Shown: in pieces, positions 39,862 to 47,388 of the stretch
Layout: each line of letters starts with the position of its first letter
Position numbering within the stretch: position 1 is the first letter of the stretch
NCBI GenBank assembly: GCA_024234735.1
Contig: JACKNV010000001.1
Span: 867,378 to 931,377, forward strand
DNA length: 64,000 nt
From: Pseudomonadales bacterium
GTDB lineage: Bacteria > Pseudomonadota > Gammaproteobacteria > Pseudomonadales > Halieaceae
Direction of reading: 5' to 3'
Notes under the pieces: generated by a model
The model's input: the letters and a program-made list of their open reading frames with translations, nothing else
The model's database searches: none
Told to the model about the DNA's origin: nothing
Made by a program: the position numbers and the translations under genes

Positions 39862-41830
39862 GCACTGCCCCGCTCGCCGCCGCGGCACGCGCCGCGCTGC
39901 GCTGGCGCCGATAGCGCTTGTCCAGGGTGGTGGCAAAGCCGCCCAGGGCCATCAGGATCGCTCCCAGCCACATCCAGCGCACCATCGGTTTGTAGTGCAG
40001 GCGCACCGCCCAGGCGCCCTCCTCGCCGACCGGCTCGCCCATGGCCACGAACAGGTCGCGGAACAGACCGGCGTCTATCGCCGCCTCGGTCATCACCTGG
40101 CCGCTGGCCAGGTAGCGGCGCTTCTGCGGCGCCAGTACGGCCACCGGGGTGCCTTCGTAGCTCACCTCGAAGCGCGCCTCGTCGGCGACATAATTGGGCC
40201 CCCGGTGGGGAACGACTTCCAGCAGGCGGAAGGTGTAACCGGCCAGTTCCTCGGACTGGCCGGGCACCATTTTCAGGTCGTGCTCGATATTGTACTGGCT
40301 GGTCGCCACCACCCCGGTCACGCAGGCGGCAAACCCCAGGTGCGCCAGGAACATGCCCCAGTAACTGGGCGTGATGCGTCGCAGCCCGGCCGCGAGGGAC
40401 GCGGCTCCTCGCACCCGGTACCACAGGTCGCGCAGCAGGCCCAGTACCAGCCAGCCGGAGAGCGCCACCGCCAGCGCCACCCAGACATTGTAATCACCCC
40501 CGAGCAGCGGCAGGGTCAGCCCGCACAGCAGCGCGACCACCGCGGGCACCCCCAGCTCGGACAGCCAGCGCCGACCGGAGTCCCGCTTCCAGCGCGCCAC
40601 CGGCCCCAGCCCCATGAAAGGCACCAGCAGGGCCATCAGCGGCACGAACACGGCATTGAAGTACGGCGGCCCCACCGAGTACTTGCCCTGTCCCAGGGCG
40701 TCCATGATCAGCGGGAACAGGGTTCCGAACAACACGGTCAGCGCCGCCGCCAGGAACACGATATTGTTGACCAGCAGCAACGACTCCCGCGACACCCAGC
40801 TGAAACTCACCCGGCTGCTGACCGCCGGCGCGCGCAGGGCATAGAGAGTGAGCGAACCGCCGACCACCACCGCCAGGAAGGCCAGCACGAACAGGCCGCG
40901 TGCCGGGTCGGTGGCAAAGGCATGCACCGATGTCAGCACCCCGGAGCGCACCAGGAATGTGCCCAGCAGGCTCAGGGAAAAAGCGAAAATCGCCAGCAGC
41001 ACCGTCCAGCTCTTGAACAGGCCACGCTTCTCGGTGGCCGCCAGGGAATGCAGCAACGCGGTGCCGGCCAGCCAGGGCATGAACGAGGCATTCTCGACCG
41101 GGTCCCAGAACCACCAGCCGCCCCAGCCCAACTCGTAGTAGGCCCACCAGCTGCCCAGCATGATGCCCAGGGACAGAAAGGCCCAGGCGACATTGGTCCA
41201 GGGGCGCGACCAGCGCGCCCAGGAGGCGTCCAGGCGCCCGCCCAGCAGGGCGGCGATGGCAAACGAGAAAGCCACGGAGAAGCCCACGTAACCCATGTAC
41301 AACAGCGGCGGGTGGATAATCAGGCCCGGGTCCTGTAACAGCGGATTGAGGTCGTTGCCGTCGGCCGGCGTTCCGGGCAGCAGGCGCGCGAACGGGTTGG
41401 ACGTCAGCAGTGAAAACGACAGGAAGCCGACGCCGATGGCGCCCATCACCGCCAGCACCCGGGACAGCACCAGCAGCGGCAGTTGCGGGCTGAACAGGGC
41501 GACCGCCGCAGTCCACATGCTGAGGATCAGGGCCCACAACAGCAGCGACCCCTCGTGATTGCCCCACAGGGCGGAAAACTTGTAGATCGGCGGCAGCAGG
41601 CTGTTGCTGTTGCCGGCCACCACTTTCACCGAGAAGTCGTCCTGCAGGAAGGCGATGGCCAGGCAGGTGAAACTGATCGCCACGAAGAACAGCAGGCCGA
41701 TGGCCAGCCCGGGAGCCAGGGCCATCGCATGGGTATTGCGCCGCCAGGCACCCCAGGCGGGCACCAGCGCCAGCAGCAGCGCCAGGCACAGGGCGATAAT
41801 GAGGGCGAAATGCCCCAGCTCGGGAATCAT
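39851..41830 (-). CDS. ccmF: Cytochrome c haem lyase subunit CcmF
   Basis: 659-residue multi-pass inner-membrane protein that, with CcmH and CcmI, attaches haem to apocytochrome c. The tryptophan-rich WGGWWFWDPVENASFMPW motif is present. Haem-ligand histidine regions lie in the periplasmic loops (NHEGSLLLW near residue 90 and IIHPPLLYMGYVGF near residue 165). About 15 membrane helices are visible. It overlaps ccmE by 4 bp. Confidence 0.97.
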   Translation of the reverse strand: MIPELGHFALIIALCLALLLALVPAWGAWRRNTHAMALAPGLAIGLLFFVAISFTCLAIAFLQDDFSVKVVAGNSNSLLPPIYKFSALWGNHEGSLLLWALILSMWTAAVALFSPQLPLLVLSRVLAVMGAIGVGFLSFSLLTSNPFARLLPGTPADGNDLNPLLQDPGLIIHPPLLYMGYVGFSVAFSFAIAALLGGRLDASWARWSRPWTNVAWAFLSLGIMLGSWWAYYELGWGGWWFWDPVENASFMPWLAGTALLHSLAATEKRGLFKSWTVLLAIFAFSLSLLGTFLVRSGVLTSVHAFATDPARGLFVLAFLAVVVGGSLTLYALRAPAVSSRVSFSWVSRESLLLVNNIVFLAAALTVLFGTLFPLIMDALGQGKYSVGPPYFNAVFVPLMALLVPFMGLGPVARWKRDSGRRWLSELGVPAVVALLCGLTLPLLGGDYNVWVALAVALSGWLVLGLLRDLWYRVRGAASLAAGLRRITPSYWGMFLAHLGFAACVTGVVATSQYNIEHDLKMVPGQSEELAGYTFRLLEVVPHRGPNYVADEARFEVSYEGTPVAVLAPQKRRYLASGQVMTEAAIDAGLFRDLFVAMGEPVGEEGAWAVRLHYKPMVRWMWLGAILMALGGFATTLDKRYRRQRSAARAAAASGAVHGA

Positions 41831-42276
41831 CGGGCATTCCCCTTGTGGTCGAAGCCGGATTTTTCCAGCGCCTCGCTCACTTCCGGGGGCATGTAATTCT
41901 CATCGTGCTTGGCCAGCACCTCCGACGCCACCAGAACCCCCTGCTCGTTGAGCACGCCCGAGGCCACCGCGCCCTGGCCCTCGCCAAACAGGTCGGGGAG
42001 TATGCCCTCGTAGACAGCGGGCACGTCCGCCTCGAAATCGGTTATCACGAACCTGACCTCCAGGCTGTCGTCGCTGCGCTGCACGCTCCCCTCGCGCACC
42101 ATGCCACCCACCCGGATGGGCGTACCCACAGGCGCCTCGCCCCGGGCCACTTCCGCGGGGGGGAAAAACAGGTTGATATTGCCGCGCAGGGCATAGGCCA
42201 CCAGCCCCACCGCAGCGCTGGAAAACAACACCACCAACAGGACGATCAACAGTCTTTGCCTGCGTACCGGATGCAT
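41827..42276 (-). CDS. ccmE: Cytochrome c-type haem chaperone CcmE
   Basis: 149-residue periplasmic haem chaperone with one N-terminal anchor helix (RLLIVLLVVLFSSAAVGLVAYAL). The OB-fold beta-barrel includes VGGMVREGSVQR. The haem-attaching histidine is in VLAKHDENYMPPEV, the standard HxxxY motif. It receives haem from CcmABCD and passes it to CcmF. Both ends overlap the neighbouring genes. Confidence 0.96.
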   Translation of the reverse strand: MHPVRRQRLLIVLLVVLFSSAAVGLVAYALRGNINLFFPPAEVARGEAPVGTPIRVGGMVREGSVQRSDDSLEVRFVITDFEADVPAVYEGILPDLFGEGQGAVASGVLNEQGVLVASEVLAKHDENYMPPEVSEALEKSGFDHKGNAR

Positions 42277-42515
42277 CAGTCACCCCCTCCCTTTGTCCTG
42301 GGACTGCCTTCCCGGCGTTTTAGTTCCCCGGCCAGCTGGCGCAGGAACCTGCGCTTGCGCCGCAGCGGCAGCAACAGCATGGCCAGCACCACCAGCGTGG
42401 TAATCAGGTAGGCGGACCACACGAAAGCGCCGTGTCCCTCCATGTCGAGCAGGGCGTCCACGCTGCGAAAATACAGGTTCTGGTCGAGCTGGGCGACCCA
42501 CTGCGCAACACTCAT
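42276..42515 (-). CDS. ccmD: Haem exporter accessory protein CcmD
   Basis: 79 residues with a single membrane helix (FVWSAYLITTLVVLAMLLLP) followed by a basic tail (LRRKRRFLRQLAGELKRREG), as in CcmD. It helps release holo-CcmE from the CcmABC complex. The ATG at 42515 overlaps the ccmC stop. The helix is preceded by MEGHGAFVW, the usual conserved CcmD start region, so the N-terminal 24 residues are an extension or an over-long start. Confidence 0.88.
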   Translation of the reverse strand: MSVAQWVAQLDQNLYFRSVDALLDMEGHGAFVWSAYLITTLVVLAMLLLPLRRKRRFLRQLAGELKRREGSPRTKGGGD

Positions 42516-43261
42516 GCGCGCGCTTCCCCGGCGCGCGCCAGTTTGCGCACCCAGTTGGTGCGGGCCTCGCGTTCCACCAGCTCGGCGCGCATGTTCATCA
42601 GCAGACAGCAAGTGAACAGGCAGTAGAAGGCCACGATCATCAGCAACAGCGGATACAGCATGCTGGCGTCGATGGTGGATCCGCCGGTGAACCGGATCGA
42701 GGCCGGCTGGTGCAGGCTGTACCACCAGTCCACCGATTTGTAGATGATGGGGATATTGACCGTGCCCACCAGGCTGAGCACCGCGCAGGCCTTGCCGGCG
42801 GCCTCCTTGTTGTCGTAGGCCTCGTACAGGGCCACCACGCCCAGGTACAGAAACAACAGGATGAGCATGGAGGTGATACGCGCGTCCCACACCCACCAGG
42901 TGCCCCAGGTGGGCTTGCCCCAGATCGAGCCCGTCACCAGCGCGATGAAGGTCAGGGCGGCGCCGATAGGCGCGCAGGCCCGCATGGCCACGTCGGCCAT
43001 CTTCATTTTCCAGACAAGGCTTACGGCGCCGGCAATCGCCATCACGTAGTAGCCGGCCAGGGCGACCACTGCGGCGGGCACGTGAATGTAGATGATGCGG
43101 TAGCTGTTGCCCTGGCGGAAATCCGGGTGGGTAAACAACAGCCCCCATACCAGGCCCACGGCCAGCGCCACCAGGGTAATGGGCAGCAGCCAGCGCAGGA
43201 TGCTCCCGGCGATGCCGAACAGCCACGGCGGGGAGCCCAGTTTATGGAAGAAGGACCACAT
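42512..43261 (-). CDS. ccmC: Haem handling protein CcmC
   Basis: 249-residue inner-membrane protein with six helices that loads haem onto CcmE. The WWD domain is visible as GTWWVWDARITSM, with the haem-ligand His in YIHVPAAVVAL and another near VDWWYSLHQPASI. The start at ATG 43261 gives MWSFFHKLGSPP; the longer frame has no supporting site. It lies 81 bp after ccmB and overlaps ccmD. Confidence 0.96.
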   Translation of the reverse strand: MWSFFHKLGSPPWLFGIAGSILRWLLPITLVALAVGLVWGLLFTHPDFRQGNSYRIIYIHVPAAVVALAGYYVMAIAGAVSLVWKMKMADVAMRACAPIGAALTFIALVTGSIWGKPTWGTWWVWDARITSMLILLFLYLGVVALYEAYDNKEAAGKACAVLSLVGTVNIPIIYKSVDWWYSLHQPASIRFTGGSTIDASMLYPLLLMIVAFYCLFTCCLLMNMRAELVEREARTNWVRKLARAGEARA

Positions 43262-43342
43262 AGGGCCGCCGATTATACAGTGCGCCGGTCGCGGGACAAG
43301 CACGTGTCCAGCTTGCGCTTGATCTGTCTCAAGAGCGGCTCC

Positions 43343-44041
43343 TCAGGCATCGACACTGATGCGCAGCCCGGCGGCGATGGCCAGGGGCGCCAGGGCGATG
43401 GCCAGGCACAGCATGGCGCCCAGAATCGCCAGGTACGGGGCGGCGGGCGCGCCCAGCGCGGCCTGGCGCACCGCCGCACTGCCGAATATCAGCACCGGCA
43501 TGTAAAACGGCAGGATCAGCAGGGAGATCAGCATACCGCCGCGCTTCAGGCCCACGGTGAGCGCCGCGCCTATCCCCCCCACCAGGCTGAGCACGGCGGT
43601 ACCCAGCGCCAGCGCGCAGACCAGGGCCGGGATCGCCGCGGACGGCAGGTTGATCATCACCGCGAACAGCGGCGACACCAGCGCCAGCAGCGCGCCGGTG
43701 ATCAGCCAGTGGGCGAGGATATAGGCCAGCACCGACAGGTACAGCGGCTGCGGGGCCAGCAGCAGCTGCTCCAGGCTGCCGTCTTCGAAGTCGGAGCGAA
43801 ACACGGTGTCGGAGCTGAGCAGGCTGGACAGCAGCGCGATGATCCACAGGATGCCGGGGGCGAAATCGGCCAGCTTGTCCGGCGCCGGCCCCAGGCCCAG
43901 CGGGAACAGGGCCACCACCATGGCAAAAAACAACAGCGGGTTGCCGATATCCACCGGGCGCCGCACCGCCAGGGTCAACTGGCGGCGCACCAGGGTGAGG
44001 CAGAATGCGCTGGTGGCGGGGGGGCGCGACGCCGGGCTCAC
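43343..44041 (-). CDS. ccmB: Haem exporter permease CcmB
   Basis: 232-residue permease with six helices (for example NPLLFFAMVVALFPLGLGP, GILWIIALLSSLLSS, GGMLISLLILPFYMPVLIFG). It joins CcmA and CcmC in the ABC complex that releases haem-bound CcmE. The GTG start at 44041 overlaps the ccmA stop (GTGA). FRSDFEDGSLEQLLLAPQPL is a CcmB signature. Confidence 0.94.
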   Translation of the reverse strand: MSPASRPPATSAFCLTLVRRQLTLAVRRPVDIGNPLLFFAMVVALFPLGLGPAPDKLADFAPGILWIIALLSSLLSSDTVFRSDFEDGSLEQLLLAPQPLYLSVLAYILAHWLITGALLALVSPLFAVMINLPSAAIPALVCALALGTAVLSLVGGIGAALTVGLKRGGMLISLLILPFYMPVLIFGSAAVRQAALGAPAAPYLAILGAMLCLAIALAPLAIAAGLRISVDA

Positions 44042-44655
44042 GCCACCAGCCCCGCGTCCAGGTGGATAAACTCCACCAGCCGGGTCAGCTGCAGCGCCTG
44101 GTGGGAGGTCAGGATCACCGCGCCGCCCCCCTGGACATGGTTCTCGAGCAATTGCTCGAGCTGGGCGACGCCGGCCTTGTCGATGGCCGTGAAGGGTTCG
44201 TCCAGTAGCCACAGGGGCGCGCTGGACAGGTACAGTCGCGCCAGGTTGACCCGCCGGTGCTGCCCTGCCGACAGCGTCATGCTGGGTACGTCCTCGTAGC
44301 CGTACAGCCCCACCTGTTCGAGGGCGGCCTCGATGCGGGCATCGCTGTGTCCGCCCTCCCCGGCCACGTGCCAGGCGAGGTTCTCGCGGGGGGTGAGCAG
44401 CGCCTTGACCGCCGGGTGATGCCCCAGGTACAGCTGCGGGGCCTGGCGGTGCACACGGCCGCCGAACCCGTAGCGCGACAGGCCGGCGAGAATCCGCAGC
44501 AGGCTGGTCTTGCCGGCGCCGTTGGGACCCTCGATCTGCAGCAGTTGCCCGGGGCGCACCGTGAAGGACAGGCCGCAAAACAGCTCCCGGCCGCCCCGTT
44601 CGAGACTGAGGGCATCGGCCCTCAGCAGGGCCGCGCCGTCCTGGCCCTGCGCCAC
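44038..44655 (-). CDS. ccmA: Haem exporter ATP-binding protein CcmA
   Basis: 205-residue ABC ATPase. Walker A is GPNGAGKTS, the signature is LSAGQHRRV, and Walker B is LWLLDEPFTAID. The start is GTG 44655, overlapping the ttcA stop. ATP hydrolysis drives release of haem-loaded CcmE. The small size and the AGQ signature are typical of CcmA. Confidence 0.95.
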   Translation of the reverse strand: MAQGQDGAALLRADALSLERGGRELFCGLSFTVRPGQLLQIEGPNGAGKTSLLRILAGLSRYGFGGRVHRQAPQLYLGHHPAVKALLTPRENLAWHVAGEGGHSDARIEAALEQVGLYGYEDVPSMTLSAGQHRRVNLARLYLSSAPLWLLDEPFTAIDKAGVAQLEQLLENHVQGGGAVILTSHQALQLTRLVEFIHLDAGLVA

Positions 44656-45518
44656 TAGAGGTTGACCACGTTGATGGCGGGGAAGTACAGCTCCCGGTCT
44701 TCGGCGATCTCACCGGCATCGCGCTCCACCCGCAGGGAGCTGAAATCGAACAGGCCGGTATCGGCCAGCTGCGAGGGGGCCACGTTGCGGATACTGCGGA
44801 AGATGATCTCGGTGCGCCCCGGGTAGGCCCGCTCCCACTCGGCCAGCATCTGCTTGATCTGCACCCGCTGCAGGTTCTCCTGGGAACCGCATAGATTGCA
44901 GGGAATGATGGGAAACTGTCGGTAGGCCGCGTAGCGCCCCAGGTCCTTCTCCCTGCAGTATGCCAGCGGCCGGATCACCACGTTCTGGCGGTCGTCGCTG
45001 AGCAGCTTGGGCGGCATGGCCTTCAGCTTGCCGGCAAAAAACATGTTCAGGAACAGGGTTTCGACAATGTCGTCGCGGTGGTGACCCAGGGCGATCTTGG
45101 TCGCGCCTATCTCCCGGGCAAACCCGTAGAGGCTGCCGCGCCGCAGCCGCGAACACAGGCCGCAGGTGGTCTTGCCCTCGGGGATCACCTCGCGCACCAC
45201 GCTATAGGTGTCTTTTTCCAGGATGTAGAACGGTATGTCCAGCGCCGACAGGTAGGCCGGCAGCACCTCCTCGGGAAAGCCCGGCTGCTTCTGGTCGAGG
45301 TTGACCGCGATCAGCTCGAAATCCACCGGCGCGCTGTGCTGCAGGCTCAGCAATATGTCCAGCATGCCGTAGGAGTCCTTGCCCCCGGACAGGCACACCA
45401 TCACCCGGTCGCCCTGCTCTATCATATTGTAGTCGGCAATGGCGTTGCCCACGTTGCGGCGCAGGCGTTTTTGCAGCTTGTTGAAGCGGGTTTTTTCCTT
45501 GCGCGATAGTTCCTGCAC
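44655..45518 (-). CDS. ttcA: tRNA 2-thiocytidine(32) synthetase TtcA
   Basis: 287-residue iron-sulphur, ATP-dependent enzyme that thiolates C32 of some tRNAs. The PP-loop is CLSGGKDSYGML. The cluster cysteines are in TCGLCSRLRRG and in PCNLCGSQENLQR, and GHHRDDIVET is typical. GTG 45518 is chosen as start (AGGGAA 7 bp upstream); the frame otherwise continues far upstream as antisense of mdh. Its stop overlaps the ccmA start, so ttcA probably heads the ccm transcript. Confidence 0.95.
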   Translation of the reverse strand: MQELSRKEKTRFNKLQKRLRRNVGNAIADYNMIEQGDRVMVCLSGGKDSYGMLDILLSLQHSAPVDFELIAVNLDQKQPGFPEEVLPAYLSALDIPFYILEKDTYSVVREVIPEGKTTCGLCSRLRRGSLYGFAREIGATKIALGHHRDDIVETLFLNMFFAGKLKAMPPKLLSDDRQNVVIRPLAYCREKDLGRYAAYRQFPIIPCNLCGSQENLQRVQIKQMLAEWERAYPGRTEIIFRSIRNVAPSQLADTGLFDFSSLRVERDAGEIAEDRELYFPAINVVNL

Positions 45519-45692
45519 GACATTCCCTGCCAGGGCGGTTTCAGGCGCGCAGTGTACTCGTTCGGCGCCGGCCCAGTCCAGCCGGACGCGGCGTGCCGGC
45601 GCGCCGGCGGCTCCCTTGTTTTTTGCCGGCAATCCCCTGACAATGTGCGCCCCGTACGTTGCTACCCTTCCATCAGCGAGGAACCTGATCCG

Positions 45693-46673
45693 ATGAAACA
45701 ACCCGTTCGAGTTACCGTTACCGGCGCGGCAGGCCAGATTGGCTACGCCCTGCTGTTCCGTATCGCTTCCGGCGCCATGCTCGGCGACGACCAACCCGTC
45801 ATTCTGCACCTGCTGGATATCACTCCCGCAATGGAAGCGCTGGAAGGCGTGCGAATGGAACTGGAAGACTGCGCTTTTCCCCTGCTGGCGGGCATCGTCT
45901 GCACCGACGACCCCGATACCGGTTTCAAGGATGCCGACTACGCCCTGCTGGTAGGCGCCCGCCCCCGCGGCCCGGGCATGGAGCGCAAGGACCTGCTGGA
46001 GGCCAACGCGGCCATTTTCTCGGTACAGGGCAAGGCCATAGACGATCACGCCAGCAGGGACATCAAGGTGCTGGTGGTGGGCAACCCCGCCAACACCAAT
46101 GCCCTGATCACCCAGCGCAACGCGCCTTCCATCGATCCGCGCAACTTCACCGCCATGACCCGGCTGGACCACAACCGCGCCATGACCCAGATCGCCCTGA
46201 AAACCGGCACCACCGTCAACGACGTCACCAACATGACCATCTGGGGCAACCATTCGGCCACCCAGTATCCGGACCTGTTCAACGCCCGGGTCAAGGGCCA
46301 GGCGGCCATTGAGCTGGTCGACCAGGACTGGTACGAGGACGACTTTATACCTACCGTGCAACAGCGCGGCGCCGCGATCATCAAGGCCCGCGGTGCGTCT
46401 TCCGCTGCCTCCGCGGCCAACGCCGCCATCGGCCACATGCGCAGCTGGGCGCTGGGCACCGAGGGCGACGACTGGGTTTCCATGGGCGTCCTCTCCGACG
46501 GCTCCTACGGCATTCCCGAAGGCCTGATCTACTCCTTCCCCTGCCGCTGCAGCGGCGGCCAGTGGAGTATCGTGGCGGGCCTGGAAGTTGGCGAATTCAG
46601 CCGCGCCAAGATGGATGCCACGGCCAAGGAGCTGGGTGAGGAACGCGACGCGGTCCAGCACCTGCTGCCCTGA
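45693..46673 (+). CDS. mdh: Malate dehydrogenase (NAD)
   Basis: 326-residue enzyme oxidising malate to oxaloacetate in the TCA cycle. The nucleotide-binding motif is VTGAAGQIGYALLFRIASG. VGARPRGPGMERKDLL contains the substrate arginines, MTRLDHNRAM the catalytic Asp, and NMTIWGNHSATQYPD the catalytic His. It is the group of malate dehydrogenases near cytosolic MDH rather than the E. coli type. It diverges from ttcA and ends in a strong terminator. Confidence 0.97.
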   Translation: MKQPVRVTVTGAAGQIGYALLFRIASGAMLGDDQPVILHLLDITPAMEALEGVRMELEDCAFPLLAGIVCTDDPDTGFKDADYALLVGARPRGPGMERKDLLEANAAIFSVQGKAIDDHASRDIKVLVVGNPANTNALITQRNAPSIDPRNFTAMTRLDHNRAMTQIALKTGTTVNDVTNMTIWGNHSATQYPDLFNARVKGQAAIELVDQDWYEDDFIPTVQQRGAAIIKARGASSAASAANAAIGHMRSWALGTEGDDWVSMGVLSDGSYGIPEGLIYSFPCRCSGGQWSIVAGLEVGEFSRAKMDATAKELGEERDAVQHLLP

Positions 46674-46690
46674 GCCGCCAGCGGTCGCCC

Positions 46691-46726
46691 AGGCGCTTGT
46701 CGCACTGCGGCAGGCGCCTTTTCTTT
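46691..46726 (+). terminator. Rho-independent terminator of mdh
   Basis: AGGCGC and GCGCCT close an extended imperfect stem with inner pairing TGTCGCA/TGCGGCA, followed by TTTTCTTT. It starts 18 bp after the mdh stop. Confidence 0.8.
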
Positions 46727-46762
46727 GCCCGCACCCTTTCACCGACCTGTTAAGCTGAGCCC

Positions 46763-47380
46763 ATGAACGACTCCGCCTCCGGCAAGAGCTACCACCACGG
46801 CAATTTGCGCGCCGAGCTGCTCGAGACCGCCATCGAGCAACTGCGGTCCGTAGGCGCCGACGACTTGAGCCTGCGCGCCCTGGCCCGCGCCGTGGGCGTT
46901 TCCCAGACGGCGCCCTATCGCCACTTCGCCGACAAGGGCGAATTGCTGGCGGCGATGGCCACCCAGGGCTACCGCGACCTCCTGCAGGCCCTGCGCCGCG
47001 CCGGCGAGGATGCCGGCGACTGCCCGACCCGGCAGCTGATTGCCTTTGCCCAGGCCTACGTCGAGTACGCCGCCCGCCAGCCGCAACTGTTCAAGCTGAT
47101 GTTCGGTCCCGCCGTGCAGCCGGCGGAACGCTACCCGGAATTGCGCGAGGCCAGCCGGGAAACGTTCCTGCTGGTGCAGACCATTCTCAACCGCGGCATG
47201 CAGCTGGGCCAGTTTCGCCAGCAGGACGTCGCCTATCTCGCCAACGCCGCCTGGGCCGGCATCCACGGCCTCGCCACCCTGCGGGTTGACGCCCCGGAGT
47301 TGTTCGAGCGCCACATCGACCTGCAGCGCCAGGTCGGTGTCGGGGTGCATACGTTTATAGACGGCATCAAGGCGGATTGA
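46763..47380 (+). CDS. TetR-family transcriptional regulator (WHG-type C-terminal domain)
   Basis: 205 residues. The N-terminal helix-turn-helix is LSLRALARAVGVSQTAPYRHFADKGELLAAMA (about 35-66, a classic TetR DNA-binding domain). The C-terminal domain (about 85-190) contains AWAGIHGLATL, typical of the WHG-group TetR C-terminal domain. The ligand and target are unknown. It lies downstream of mdh after a terminator and converges on ybbP, so it has its own promoter. No efflux or degradation gene is adjacent to suggest a target. Confidence 0.88.
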   Translation: MNDSASGKSYHHGNLRAELLETAIEQLRSVGADDLSLRALARAVGVSQTAPYRHFADKGELLAAMATQGYRDLLQALRRAGEDAGDCPTRQLIAFAQAYVEYAARQPQLFKLMFGPAVQPAERYPELREASRETFLLVQTILNRGMQLGQFRQQDVAYLANAAWAGIHGLATLRVDAPELFERHIDLQRQVGVGVHTFIDGIKAD

Positions 47381-47388
47381 AGCCAGCC

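Noticed and set aside
45519..46742. Extension of the ttcA frame over 400 codons upstream
   Set aside because: The extension is antisense to mdh; the TtcA family start is at GTG 45518 with a ribosome-binding site.
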